A DNA stretch of 9,662 bases, taken from assembly GCA_944363895.1 (NCBI GenBank), contig CALVVP010000009.1:1-9662 (forward strand), read 5' to 3'. The notes below the pieces were generated by a model. It was given only the letters and a program-made list of their open reading frames with translations. It made no database searches and was not told the DNA's origin. This stretch comes from an uncultured Bacilli bacterium. GTDB lineage: Bacteria; Bacillota_I; Bacilli_A; RF39; UBA660. The position numbers were made by a program, and so were the translations under genes. Within the stretch, counting starts at the first letter, position 1. Each line of letters begins with the position of its first letter. This document shows, piece after piece, positions 1 through 6,161 of this stretch.

Positions 1-158
1 ATTATTTAGTTGAACATAAATGTTTACCAGAAGAAGAAATTGAAAACGAAGAAACTTTAGAAGATTTAAAAGCTAAGGCTAAAGAGTTAAAAATTAAAGG
101 TTATACTAAAATGACTAAAGAAGAATTGAAAGATGCTATTGAAAAAACCAAGGAGTAA
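1..158 (+). CDS. 3' end of a gene ending in a Rho-N/SAP-like motif (partial)
   Basis: The frame that ends with TAA at 156-158 is open back to the window edge and gives about 51 residues; the start lies outside the window. The tail is highly charged (a run rich in Glu, then Lys/Leu/Glu). It contains LKAKAKELKIKGYTKMTKEE followed by LKDAI, which resembles the small helical Rho N-terminal/SAP-like motif (pattern LK..AKELKIKGY.KM.KEEL...I). That motif is found at the ends of many unrelated proteins and often binds nucleic acid, so the function of the whole protein cannot be named. In Bacillus the gene before soj is noc, preceded by rsmG; this tail does not look like either. The coding frame is supported by codon use (GAA, AAA, TTA) like the rest of the window and by the terminator placed at its stop. 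Confidence 0.75.
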   Translation, partial: YLVEHKCLPEEEIENEETLEDLKAKAKELKIKGYTKMTKEELKDAIEKTKE

Positions 159-173
159 AATCTTTGGTTTTTT
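142..173 (+). terminator. Intrinsic terminator overlapping the upstream gene's stop codon
   Basis: AAAAAACCAAGG (142-153) pairs with CTTTGGTTTTTT (162-173) in a 12-bp stem with one G-U pair and an 8-nt loop. The right arm ends in six T, giving the U-tract. The TAA stop (156-158) lies in the loop, so the last codons of the gene form the left arm. It should separate the upstream unit from the ATPase gene. Confidence 0.75.
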
Positions 174-193
174 AACATTTTAACAAAAATTTT

Positions 194-251
194 ACAAATA
201 ACAGAATAAAACTTCAACAAATAACCGAATAAAATATCGATAAATAACCGA
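194..251. repeat. Three short direct repeats with a 23-bp period
   Basis: The core AAATAACCGA occurs at 219-228 and 242-251, with a one-mismatch copy AAATAACAGA at 196-205; the spacing is exactly 23 bp twice. The first two copies are longer matches (ACAAATAACMGAATAAAAY, 194-212 and 217-235). The array lies between the terminator at 142-173 and the ATPase promoter, in DNA with no reading frame of note. A related 11-mer, GATAAATAACC, occurs at 239-249 and again after the ATPase gene at 1714-1724. Roles as binding sites (iteron-like) or as recombination debris are both possible; nothing decides between them. Confidence 0.6.
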
Positions 252-281
252 TTGTTTGTTTAAAAACTAGCATATTATAGG

Positions 282-334
282 AAAAATCTAGATTTCGTGT
301 AAAAAATATTGAATAAAAATCTAGATTTGGTGTA
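282..334 (+). promoter_or_regulatory. Tandem palindromic operator-like elements at the ATPase promoter
   Basis: A 20-bp element, AAAAATCTAGATTTSGTGTA, occurs at 282-301 and 315-334, 33 bp apart, differing at one base. Each copy contains the perfect 12-bp palindrome AAATCTAGATTT (284-295 and 317-328). The second palindrome lies between the -35 and -10 hexamers of the promoter, the classic place for a repressor site, and the first lies just upstream. The duplication extends into the following bases (GTGTA then ATATTGA), so the end of copy 1 supplies the -35 and copy 2 supplies the -10. The binding protein is unknown; autoregulation by the ATPase is only a guess. Confidence 0.6.
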
Positions 335-338
335 TAAT
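309..338 (+). promoter_or_regulatory. Sigma-A-type promoter of the DUF4143 ATPase gene
   Basis: TTGAAT (309-314) and TATAAT (333-338) are separated by 18 bp. The expected start of transcription near 345 would leave a leader of only about 13 nt, with the ribosome binding site at its very 5' end. The spacer holds the palindrome at 317-328. Confidence 0.7.
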
Positions 339-344
339 ATTGAT

Positions 345-350
345 AGGAGG
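345..350 (+). promoter_or_regulatory. Ribosome binding site that fixes the ATPase start
   Basis: AGGAGG lies 7 nt before ATG 358. An in-frame TTG at 340-342 lies upstream of this site and would overlap the promoter -10 end, so it is not the start. Confidence 0.85.
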
Positions 351-357
351 AATTATA

Positions 358-1707
358 ATGCAAAGAAAAATATATAACCAATTATTAGAATGGAAAGAAA
401 ACAGCAATGGGCATACTGCCTTATTAATTGATGGTGCAAGAAGAGTTGGAAAAAGTTATATTGTTGAACAATTTGCTAAAAACAATTATAAAAGTTATAT
501 TTTATTGGATTTTAATCGTGTCCCAGAAGATATAAAAAAATTATTTGATTTATATTTAGATGATTTAGATAACTTATTTTTGTATTTAGCTAATTATTAT
601 AACGTGAATTTATATTCAAGAGATAGTTTGATTATTTTTGATGAAGTTCAACTTTATCCGCGTGCGAGATCGGCTATTAAATATTTAGTTGCCGATGGTC
701 GTTATGATTATATCGAAACTGGTTCTTTAGTATCAATTAAAGAAAATGTGAAAGATATTTTAATACCTTCTGAAGAACAGCATATTACAATGCATCCAAT
801 GGATTTTGAAGAGTTTATGTGGGCTTTAAATAATCATAATTTAATGGAATTAATTAAAAAATGTTTTAAAGAAAAAAAACCATTAGGTAATTCATTGCAT
901 CGTAAAGCTATGGATTATTTTCGTCAATACTTAGTAGTTGGAGGAATGCCACAGGTGGTGTCTGAATATGTCAAAGATAAAAATTTTAACAATATTGATC
1001 AAATTAAAAGAAATATTTTAAACTTATATCGTGATGATATAAGAAAATATGCTAAAAACTATAGTTTAAAAGTAGAGAGTATTTTTGATTCAATACCACG
1101 AGAATTGCAAAAACACGAAAAAAAGTTTAAAATAACCTCATTAGATAAGGATGCTAGGTTTCGTGAATATGAAGATGCAATGTTTTGGCTATCAGATGCT
1201 ATGATAATAAACCAATGTTTTAATGCAACTGAACCTAGTGTTGGCTTGAAATTAAAATCAACAAATACATCTTTAAAATGCTATATGGCAGACACAGGTC
1301 TATTAATATCGCATTCATTTGATGAACATGGAATTGTTAATGAGGAAATATATAAAAAAATATTATTTGATAAATTAGAGTTTAACAGTGGGATGATTAT
1401 TGAAAATATTGTTGCCCAAATGTTAGTTGCTAGTGGTCATAAATTATATTTTTATTCTAGAAATTCTAAAAATAGGGATGAGCGAATGAAAATTGATTTT
1501 TTAATTACTAAACAGAATATAACTAATCGTCATAATATTTGTCCAATTGAAGTTAAATCAGGTAGTAATTATACTTTGAATTCATTAAATAAATTTATAA
1601 AAAAGTATTCTAATGAAATTGGTACTTCTTATATTATCCATACTAAAGATTATAAAGAAGTTGATGGAATTATTTATCTTCCGCTATATATGACACCATT
1701 GCTTTAA
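358..1707 (+). CDS. AAA ATPase with DUF4143 / PD-(D/E)XK-like C-terminus
   Basis: This 449-residue protein belongs to the large family of prokaryotic ATPases that join an AAA_14-type P-loop domain to a DUF4143 C-terminal domain. Seen in the sequence: Walker A GARRVGKS at residues 26-33, Walker B LIIFDEVQ at 91-98, a sensor-like YIETGS at 118-123, and a C-terminal nuclease-fold signature with E349, D380 (KID) and E398-V-K400. Family members are common in gut bacteria, often in several copies per genome, and their cellular role is not settled; a defence or mobile-element link is often suspected. The start at ATG 358 is set by AGGAGG. The gene is alone behind its own promoter. Its Arg codons are about half CGT/CGA, whereas parB uses AGA almost exclusively, which suggests acquisition from elsewhere. 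A DNA-cleaving activity is inference from the motif only. Confidence 0.88.
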   Translation: MQRKIYNQLLEWKENSNGHTALLIDGARRVGKSYIVEQFAKNNYKSYILLDFNRVPEDIKKLFDLYLDDLDNLFLYLANYYNVNLYSRDSLIIFDEVQLYPRARSAIKYLVADGRYDYIETGSLVSIKENVKDILIPSEEQHITMHPMDFEEFMWALNNHNLMELIKKCFKEKKPLGNSLHRKAMDYFRQYLVVGGMPQVVSEYVKDKNFNNIDQIKRNILNLYRDDIRKYAKNYSLKVESIFDSIPRELQKHEKKFKITSLDKDARFREYEDAMFWLSDAMIINQCFNATEPSVGLKLKSTNTSLKCYMADTGLLISHSFDEHGIVNEEIYKKILFDKLEFNSGMIIENIVAQMLVASGHKLYFYSRNSKNRDERMKIDFLITKQNITNRHNICPIEVKSGSNYTLNSLNKFIKKYSNEIGTSYIIHTKDYKEVDGIIYLPLYMTPLL

Positions 1708-1738
1708 TTTAAAGATAAATAACCATTTTGAAAGCAAT
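1698..1738 (+). terminator. Weak possible terminator hairpin after the ATPase gene
   Basis: ATTGCTTT (1698-1705, overlapping the last codons) can pair with AAAGCAAT (1731-1738), but the loop is 25 nt and only a short T-rich run follows. It is the best hairpin I can see in the 203-bp gap before soj. Efficient termination is doubtful. Confidence 0.25.
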
Positions 1739-1875
1739 TTGTAATTATGTTTATAAATAAAAGATAGTATTTATATCGTTTTAATTAATGGTTTGAAAAA
1801 CTAGTTTTATTCTTATTATCGAATAGAGTTAATTTCAAAAATTTTAGCTTACTACTATCTAATTAGACTAAAATG

Positions 1876-1884
1876 TGATAAAAT
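1876..1884 (+). promoter_or_regulatory. Extended -10 promoter for the soj operon
   Basis: TGATAAAAT (1876-1884) fits an extended -10 (TG-N-TAAAAT). No good -35 hexamer is visible 16-18 bp upstream. It lies 26 bp before the soj start. The rest of the gap 1708-1875 holds a 12-bp palindrome AAAACTAGTTTT (1797-1808) and no reading frame that I would call. Confidence 0.5.
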
Positions 1885-1910
1885 AGTATTTGTAGAAAAA
1901 TGGTGATGTT

Positions 1911-2696
1911 ATGGGACGTATTATAGCTTTAGTTAATCAAAAAGGTGGAGTTGGTAAAACAACCACTAGTATAAATTTATCTGCATCTTTAGGCGTATTG
2001 GGTAAAAAAGTTTTATTAGTTGATTTAGATAGCCAAGGAAATAGTACAACTGGTGTAGGAATAAGTAAAAGCTCCCATGAAAAAACAATATATGATTTGA
2101 TTGTCGATCGAGCTACTTTAGATGAAGTTATTATTAAAACGAAATTTAAAAATTTATATATTATGCCAGCATCAATTAATTTAGCTGGTGCTGATATTGA
2201 ACTAATGGAAAGAAGTCGAGTTGACCATAGTTTTAATAAATCAGGACAATTAAAAAAATACTTAGATGTTGCGAAAGAAAAATTTGATTATATTATAATT
2301 GATTGTCCACCTTCTTTAGGAATATTAACGACTAATGCTTTGGCAGCAGCTAATTCAGTCATTATCCCTGTACAGTGTGAATTTTTCGCTTTAGAAGGAA
2401 TAATGCAATTACTACATTCAATTTTACTCATTCAAAAAGATTTAAATCCAACATTAGATATCGAAGGTGTTTTACTAACAATGTTAGATAGTAGAACCAT
2501 TTTAGGATTAGAAGTAGTTGAAGAAATTAAGGCTTATTTTAAAGAAAAAGTATACGATACAATTATTCCAAGATTAATAAAAATATCGGAAGCACCAAGC
2601 CATGGCAAACCAATATTAGCTTATGACCCGAAAAATCGTGGAACTGTCGCATATCTTAATTTGGCTAAAGAGGTGATTGATCACAATGGAAACTAA
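1911..2696 (+). CDS. soj: Chromosome-partitioning ATPase Soj (ParA)
   Basis: A 261-residue MinD/ParA-type ATPase. The deviant Walker A KGGVGKTT is at residues 11-18, with the signature lysine K11. Walker A' VDLDSQGN follows at 37-44, and Walker B IIIDCPPS is centred on D131. These residues and the length match chromosomal Soj. It dimerises on ATP, binds DNA non-specifically, and works with ParB/Spo0J in origin segregation; in Bacillus it also tunes DnaA. The start ATG 1911 has GGTGAT at 1902-1907, an SD form used repeatedly in this window. The stop overlaps parB by 11 bp, so the two are translationally linked. Unlike Bacillus, no noc or rsmG lies immediately upstream; the ATPase gene is there instead. 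Confidence 0.95.
   Translation: MGRIIALVNQKGGVGKTTTSINLSASLGVLGKKVLLVDLDSQGNSTTGVGISKSSHEKTIYDLIVDRATLDEVIIKTKFKNLYIMPASINLAGADIELMERSRVDHSFNKSGQLKKYLDVAKEKFDYIIIDCPPSLGILTTNALAAANSVIIPVQCEFFALEGIMQLLHSILLIQKDLNPTLDIEGVLLTMLDSRTILGLEVVEEIKAYFKEKVYDTIIPRLIKISEAPSHGKPILAYDPKNRGTVAYLNLAKEVIDHNGN
2671..2677 (+). promoter_or_regulatory. Ribosome binding site that fixes the parB start
   Basis: AGGTGAT lies 8 nt before ATG 2686, inside the 3' end of soj. The in-frame TTG at 2677 overlaps this site and is therefore not the likely start. Confidence 0.8.
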
Positions 2697-3561
2697 AAAA
2701 AGAGCTTTAGGTAGAGGATTAGAACAATTATTTAATAGTGAAAACTTAGACTATAACAGTTTTGAAAAACAAATATATGAAACAGCAAGTCACGATGAAA
2801 TAATTGAATTAAATTTAGATGAAATTAGACCGAATCCTTATCAACCAAGAAAAATATTTAAAGAAGAATCATTAAAAGAATTAGCAGAGTCAATTAAAGA
2901 AAATGGTGTTTTTCAACCAATAATCGTTAAAAAAAGTATTAAAGGTTATGATTTAGTAGCTGGAGAAAGAAGATTTAGAGCGTCTAAATTAGCTGGTAAA
3001 ACGACAATACCAGCGATAATAAGAGATTTTTCCGAAAATCAAATGATCGAAATAGCTTTACTAGAAAATTTACAAAGAGAAAATTTAAATGTCATTGAAG
3101 AAGCTTTAGCATATAAATCAATGATTGAAAAATTGAATTTAACGCAAGAAGAATTAAGTAAAAAAGTAAGTAAAAGTAGAAGTCATATTACGAATATTTT
3201 AGGATTATTAAGATTACCTAGCGAGATACAAAAAATGTTAATCAACAATGAATTGACAATGGGACATGCTAGAGTTTTAAGTAAATTAGAAAACGAAGAA
3301 AAAATGTTAGAATATGCGAAAATGATTGTCGAAAACAAACTTCCGGTTAGAGAGATTGAAGAAGTTACCGTTGAAGAGGAAAGAAAGAATAAAATAAAAA
3401 AACCAGTTAAAGAAATAAATAAAGATTATAAATATGTCGAAGATTTACTAAGAGAAAAATTAGATACTAAAGTAAAAGTAAAAGATAAAAAAATCGAAAT
3501 AAATTTTACTAATATTGCTGATTTGAATCGTATTTTAGAAATATTAAATGTAAGAGAGTGA
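2686..3561 (+). CDS. parB: Chromosome-partitioning protein ParB/Spo0J
   Basis: A 291-residue ParB-family CTPase and parS-binding clamp. The N-terminal RALGRGLEQLF (residues 6-16) is the basic peptide that contacts Soj. The CTP-binding ParB/Srx domain follows, with NPYQPR, GERRFRA at 93-99 and ENLQR at 127-131. A KorB-type helix-turn-helix lies around 151-175 (LTQEELSKKVSKSRSHITNI), and a C-terminal dimerisation region ends the protein. The length is normal for Spo0J rather than Noc. It would load at parS, spread along DNA, recruit SMC and activate Soj. It overlaps soj by 11 bp and ends 4 bp before mscS. Almost all its arginines use AGA. No parS site was found in this window. Confidence 0.95.
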   Translation: METKKRALGRGLEQLFNSENLDYNSFEKQIYETASHDEIIELNLDEIRPNPYQPRKIFKEESLKELAESIKENGVFQPIIVKKSIKGYDLVAGERRFRASKLAGKTTIPAIIRDFSENQMIEIALLENLQRENLNVIEEALAYKSMIEKLNLTQEELSKKVSKSRSHITNILGLLRLPSEIQKMLINNELTMGHARVLSKLENEEKMLEYAKMIVENKLPVREIEEVTVEEERKNKIKKPVKEINKDYKYVEDLLREKLDTKVKVKDKKIEINFTNIADLNRILEILNVRE

Positions 3562-3565
3562 TTAT

Positions 3566-4372
3566 ATGGAACAATTTTTAGAAGTATTTTTATCACCTAA
3601 AGTTATCGGTCCAATTATAACAATAATAGTTGTCTTTGTTTTTTATAAAATTTTAAATCGGATTATTAAAAAAATATTTAATTTTAAAACTAAAAAAATA
3701 AAGCACAACAAACAATTAACTTTAATGAATTTTTTTATCAATGTCGCTAGAGTAATTTGTTTAATTATCGCGGCAGTTATAATATTAGGTATTTATGGTG
3801 TTGAGACGAGTGCTATTATTACCTCTTTAGGAGCTGTGACAGTAGTATTAGGGTTAGCTTTTCAAGATTTATTGAAAGACTTTATAGCTGGTATTTCTTT
3901 TATCTTTGAAGATAGTTATAATGTCGGTGATTGGGTCACAATCAATGGTTTTCAGGGTGAAGTGGTTAGTTTAGGAATGAAAACAACCAGAATTAAAGCT
4001 TATGAAGGACAAATATTGGTAATCAATAATGGCGCTATTACGGAAGTGATTAATCATAATGCTGCTAATTCTTTAGCTATTGTTGATGTACGCATTTCTT
4101 ATGAAGCTGATACGGAAAAAGTAGAAGAAATATTAAATAATCTATGTTTAAGATTACAAAATGAATTAGATAAACTAACCGGAGAAATCCAATTATTGGG
4201 CATCCAAGAATTAAGTGAAAATGCGTTAGTTTTTAGAATTACTGCAGAAGTTGCAGCTGGTGAACAATATGCTATTCAAAGAGAAATCAGAAAACAAGTC
4301 AAATTAGAACTTGATAAACATAAAATAAAAGTACCTTATAATCAATTGGTGGTTCATAATGAAAGAGTATAA
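3566..4372 (+). CDS. Small-conductance mechanosensitive channel, MscS family
   Basis: A 268-residue MscS-type channel of the compact three-helix class. Hydrophobic segments lie at about residues 10-32, 52-80 and 84-112. The third contains the pore-lining pattern GAVTVVLGLAFQDLLKDFIA, which is followed by the beta domain (SYNVGDWVTINGFQGEVVSLG) typical of MscS. It should sit in the cytoplasmic membrane and release solutes on hypo-osmotic shock. The start ATG 3566 is 4 bp after the parB stop, with GAGAGTGAT as the SD inside the end of parB. The parB-mscS-DUF951 order is seen in other Bacilli, so this is ancestral linkage and not an insertion. The gene overlaps the next one by 14 bp. Confidence 0.92.
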   Translation: MEQFLEVFLSPKVIGPIITIIVVFVFYKILNRIIKKIFNFKTKKIKHNKQLTLMNFFINVARVICLIIAAVIILGIYGVETSAIITSLGAVTVVLGLAFQDLLKDFIAGISFIFEDSYNVGDWVTINGFQGEVVSLGMKTTRIKAYEGQILVINNGAITEVINHNAANSLAIVDVRISYEADTEKVEEILNNLCLRLQNELDKLTGEIQLLGIQELSENALVFRITAEVAAGEQYAIQREIRKQVKLELDKHKIKVPYNQLVVHNERV

Positions 4373-4541
4373 ATTGGGAAGTATTGTCACCATGAAAAAA
4401 GAGCATCCTTGTGGTAACAATGAATTTGAAATTGTAAGAGTAGGAGCCGATATTAAAATAAAGTGTTGTAAATGTAATCGAACAATTATGTTACCTCGGA
4501 TCGAATTTAATAAAAAACTAAAAAAAGTAATTAGTTTATAG
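4359..4541 (+). CDS. DUF951 family small zinc-ribbon-like protein
   Basis: A 60-residue protein matching DUF951, a short family found in Bacillota next to parB/mscS and ychF. The conserved pieces are KKEHPCGNNEFEIVRVGADIK and KCCKCNRTIMLPR. H16, C18, C36 and C39 (with an extra C37) could bind one metal ion, as in a zinc ribbon; this is inferred from spacing. The length is normal for the family. The function is not known. Its start overlaps the end of mscS by 14 bp, with GGTGG (4348-4352) as the ribosome site, so translation is probably coupled. Confidence 0.93.
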   Translation: MKEYKLGSIVTMKKEHPCGNNEFEIVRVGADIKIKCCKCNRTIMLPRIEFNKKLKKVISL

Positions 4542-4549
4542 GAGGCATT

Positions 4550-6058
4550 ATGGCTAAAAAGAAAAAAGACAAAAAGAAAAAATTACTATCGCCGATTACT
4601 ACGATGATATTACTGATATTTATTGCTTTAATAACTAGTAGTTGGTTAGCAATTTTAAATGTTGATAGCACGCAAACTACAATTCAAAATGGTATTTTGG
4701 AAACTTCGATTGTCGTCGTTCAAAATATTTTCTCTAAAGAGGGAATAATTTATTTCTTTAGTAATATCATAACTAATTTTAATTTGTTGCAGCCATTTGT
4801 ATTATTAATTTTATCTTTGATGGCAGTTAGTATTGCTAAAAGTAGTGGCTTATTAAAACATTTATTTTCACCATTAAAAAAATTAAAACCACAAGTTTTA
4901 ACATTTATTGTTATTTTTATAAGTGTTATATCAACCATTATCGGTGATTATAGTTATATTATTTTATTACCTTTAGTAGCTGTTTTATATCAATATGTCA
5001 ATAAGAGTCCTGTTTTAGGTGTACTTACCGTTTTTATCGGGATTACTTTAGGATATGGAACAGGCATCTTTTATAATTATAATGATTATGCCTTGGGAAT
5101 GTTGACAGAAGCTGCCGCAATTGTCGATGTTGATTCATCATATAAATTTAGTCTTTATTCTAATCTTTATATAATGATAGCTAGTACAATTGCAATAAGT
5201 TTTATTCTAACCGCTTTAATTGAGAAATATTTAAGTAAAAAGGTAAGTGTTACTGAAAAATATGACGATGAAATTATTACATCTGATAAATCGTTAATGG
5301 GAAGTTTAATTACTTTAGCGCTTTGTTTAGTAGGTGTTTTTCTCTTAATTAAACCGGGAGGAATTTTGTTAGATGAAACACAAACTCATTATGTAGCAAA
5401 ATTGTTTAGTCCCAATTCACCTTTTAATTTAGCGTTTATGTTTATAGTGTTATTTATTGTTACTTTAGTAAGTTTAGTTTATGGAATATTAAGTAAAAAC
5501 TTTAAAAATAATCATGATTTTAGCTGGGGATTTACTAAAGAATTTAATAATATCGGTTATTTATTTGTCTTAATGTTTTTAGCATCAATTTTAATCGGTA
5601 TTATCGATTGGACTAATTTGGGTGTCGTAATAGCTAATCAATTAATCTATTTAATCAGTTTATTTGATTTTACTGGTATGTTGTTGATTATCATAACATT
5701 TATTTTCATTGTTTTAATGAGTATTTTAATACCAGGAAGCATTGAAAAATGGGCTTTAATTTCGCCAATTTTAGTACCTTTATTTATGCGAGGTAATTTA
5801 ACACCTGATTTTGCGCAATTTGTTTTTAAAGCTGCTGATAGTGTCGGTAAAATTATAACACCATTATTTATTTATTTTGTTGTTATGCTTGGCTTTATTC
5901 AAAAATATAACACTAACGAAAATAAAATAACTTTATTTAATACCATGAAATTAATTTGGCCAATTATTTTGACAATGATTATTTTTTGGTTATTAATTTT
6001 AATTGTTTGGTATGTAGCTGGTCTTCCTTTAGGAATTGATACTTTAGCAACAATGTAA
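4550..6058 (+). CDS. AbgT-family transporter (divergent)
   Basis: A 502-residue, very hydrophobic membrane protein with about ten helices and a strongly basic cytoplasmic N-terminus (MAKKKKDKKKKLL). The family assignment rests on the block QPFVLLILSLMAVSIAKSSG, on GDYSYIILLPL, on a GMLTEAAA segment (TEAAA at 186-190) preceding a YIMIAST helix, and on the C-terminal GSIEKWALISP (from 396) with DSVGKIITP (from 430). AbgT proteins take up p-aminobenzoyl-glutamate; some, such as MtrF and YdaH, were reported to export sulfonamides. W401 of the KWA motif is kept, but the family pattern S-A-K-W reads I-E-K-W here, and the Arg before GDS in typical members is Lys (KAADS). Substrate is therefore open. 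AGGAGG (4540-4545) overlaps the DUF951 stop; the gene is last in the soj unit. Confidence 0.8.
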   Translation: MAKKKKDKKKKLLSPITTMILLIFIALITSSWLAILNVDSTQTTIQNGILETSIVVVQNIFSKEGIIYFFSNIITNFNLLQPFVLLILSLMAVSIAKSSGLLKHLFSPLKKLKPQVLTFIVIFISVISTIIGDYSYIILLPLVAVLYQYVNKSPVLGVLTVFIGITLGYGTGIFYNYNDYALGMLTEAAAIVDVDSSYKFSLYSNLYIMIASTIAISFILTALIEKYLSKKVSVTEKYDDEIITSDKSLMGSLITLALCLVGVFLLIKPGGILLDETQTHYVAKLFSPNSPFNLAFMFIVLFIVTLVSLVYGILSKNFKNNHDFSWGFTKEFNNIGYLFVLMFLASILIGIIDWTNLGVVIANQLIYLISLFDFTGMLLIIITFIFIVLMSILIPGSIEKWALISPILVPLFMRGNLTPDFAQFVFKAADSVGKIITPLFIYFVVMLGFIQKYNTNENKITLFNTMKLIWPIILTMIIFWLLILIVWYVAGLPLGIDTLATM

Positions 6059-6060
6059 AT

Positions 6061-6106
6061 AAAATCAATTATTTAATTTCAACTTTGAAATTGATAATTG
6101 ATTTTT
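6061..6106 (+). terminator. Terminator hairpin closing the soj-abgT unit
   Basis: AAAATCAATTAT (6061-6072) pairs with ATAATTGATTTT (6094-6105). After a small internal loop, AATTTCAA pairs with TTGAAATT around a tiny loop at 6083-6084. About 20 bp of stem ends in a T run followed by TCT. The stem is AT-rich, but its length and position right after the stop at 6058 make it a good terminator. Confidence 0.7.
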
Positions 6107-6109
6107 CTA

Positions 6110-6138
6110 TTGTTTAAAATTTAATAAAATGATATACT
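6110..6138 (+). promoter_or_regulatory. Promoter of ychF
   Basis: TTGTTT (6110-6115) and TATACT (6133-6138) have a 17-bp spacer, and TG at 6130-6131 makes an extended -10. It lies just after the terminator and 23 bp before the ychF start. Confidence 0.65.
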
Positions 6139-6161
6139 ATATTAGTATTTGAGGTGATTTT

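Noticed and set aside
194..251. Regular 23-bp repeats as a CRISPR array
   Set aside because: The repeated part is only 10-19 bp, spacers would be a few bases, and no cas gene is near.
600..610. AACGTGAA resembling half of a parS site
   Set aside because: It lacks the CACGTG core and the left arm of the palindrome, and it lies inside the ATPase coding frame.
1634..1642. TTATCCATA as a DnaA box
   Set aside because: One isolated near-match with a mismatch inside coding sequence; no cluster that would suggest an origin.
1797..1808. Palindrome AAAACTAGTTTT before soj as an operator or terminator
   Set aside because: It lies about 70 bp before the soj -10, has no loop or T-tract as an RNA hairpin, and AT-rich palindromes of this size are expected now and then; kept only as a note.
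4750..4938. Minus-strand open frame of 62 codons inside the transporter gene
   Set aside because: It is opposite a well-supported membrane protein gene, with low-complexity composition and no ribosome site; a shadow frame.
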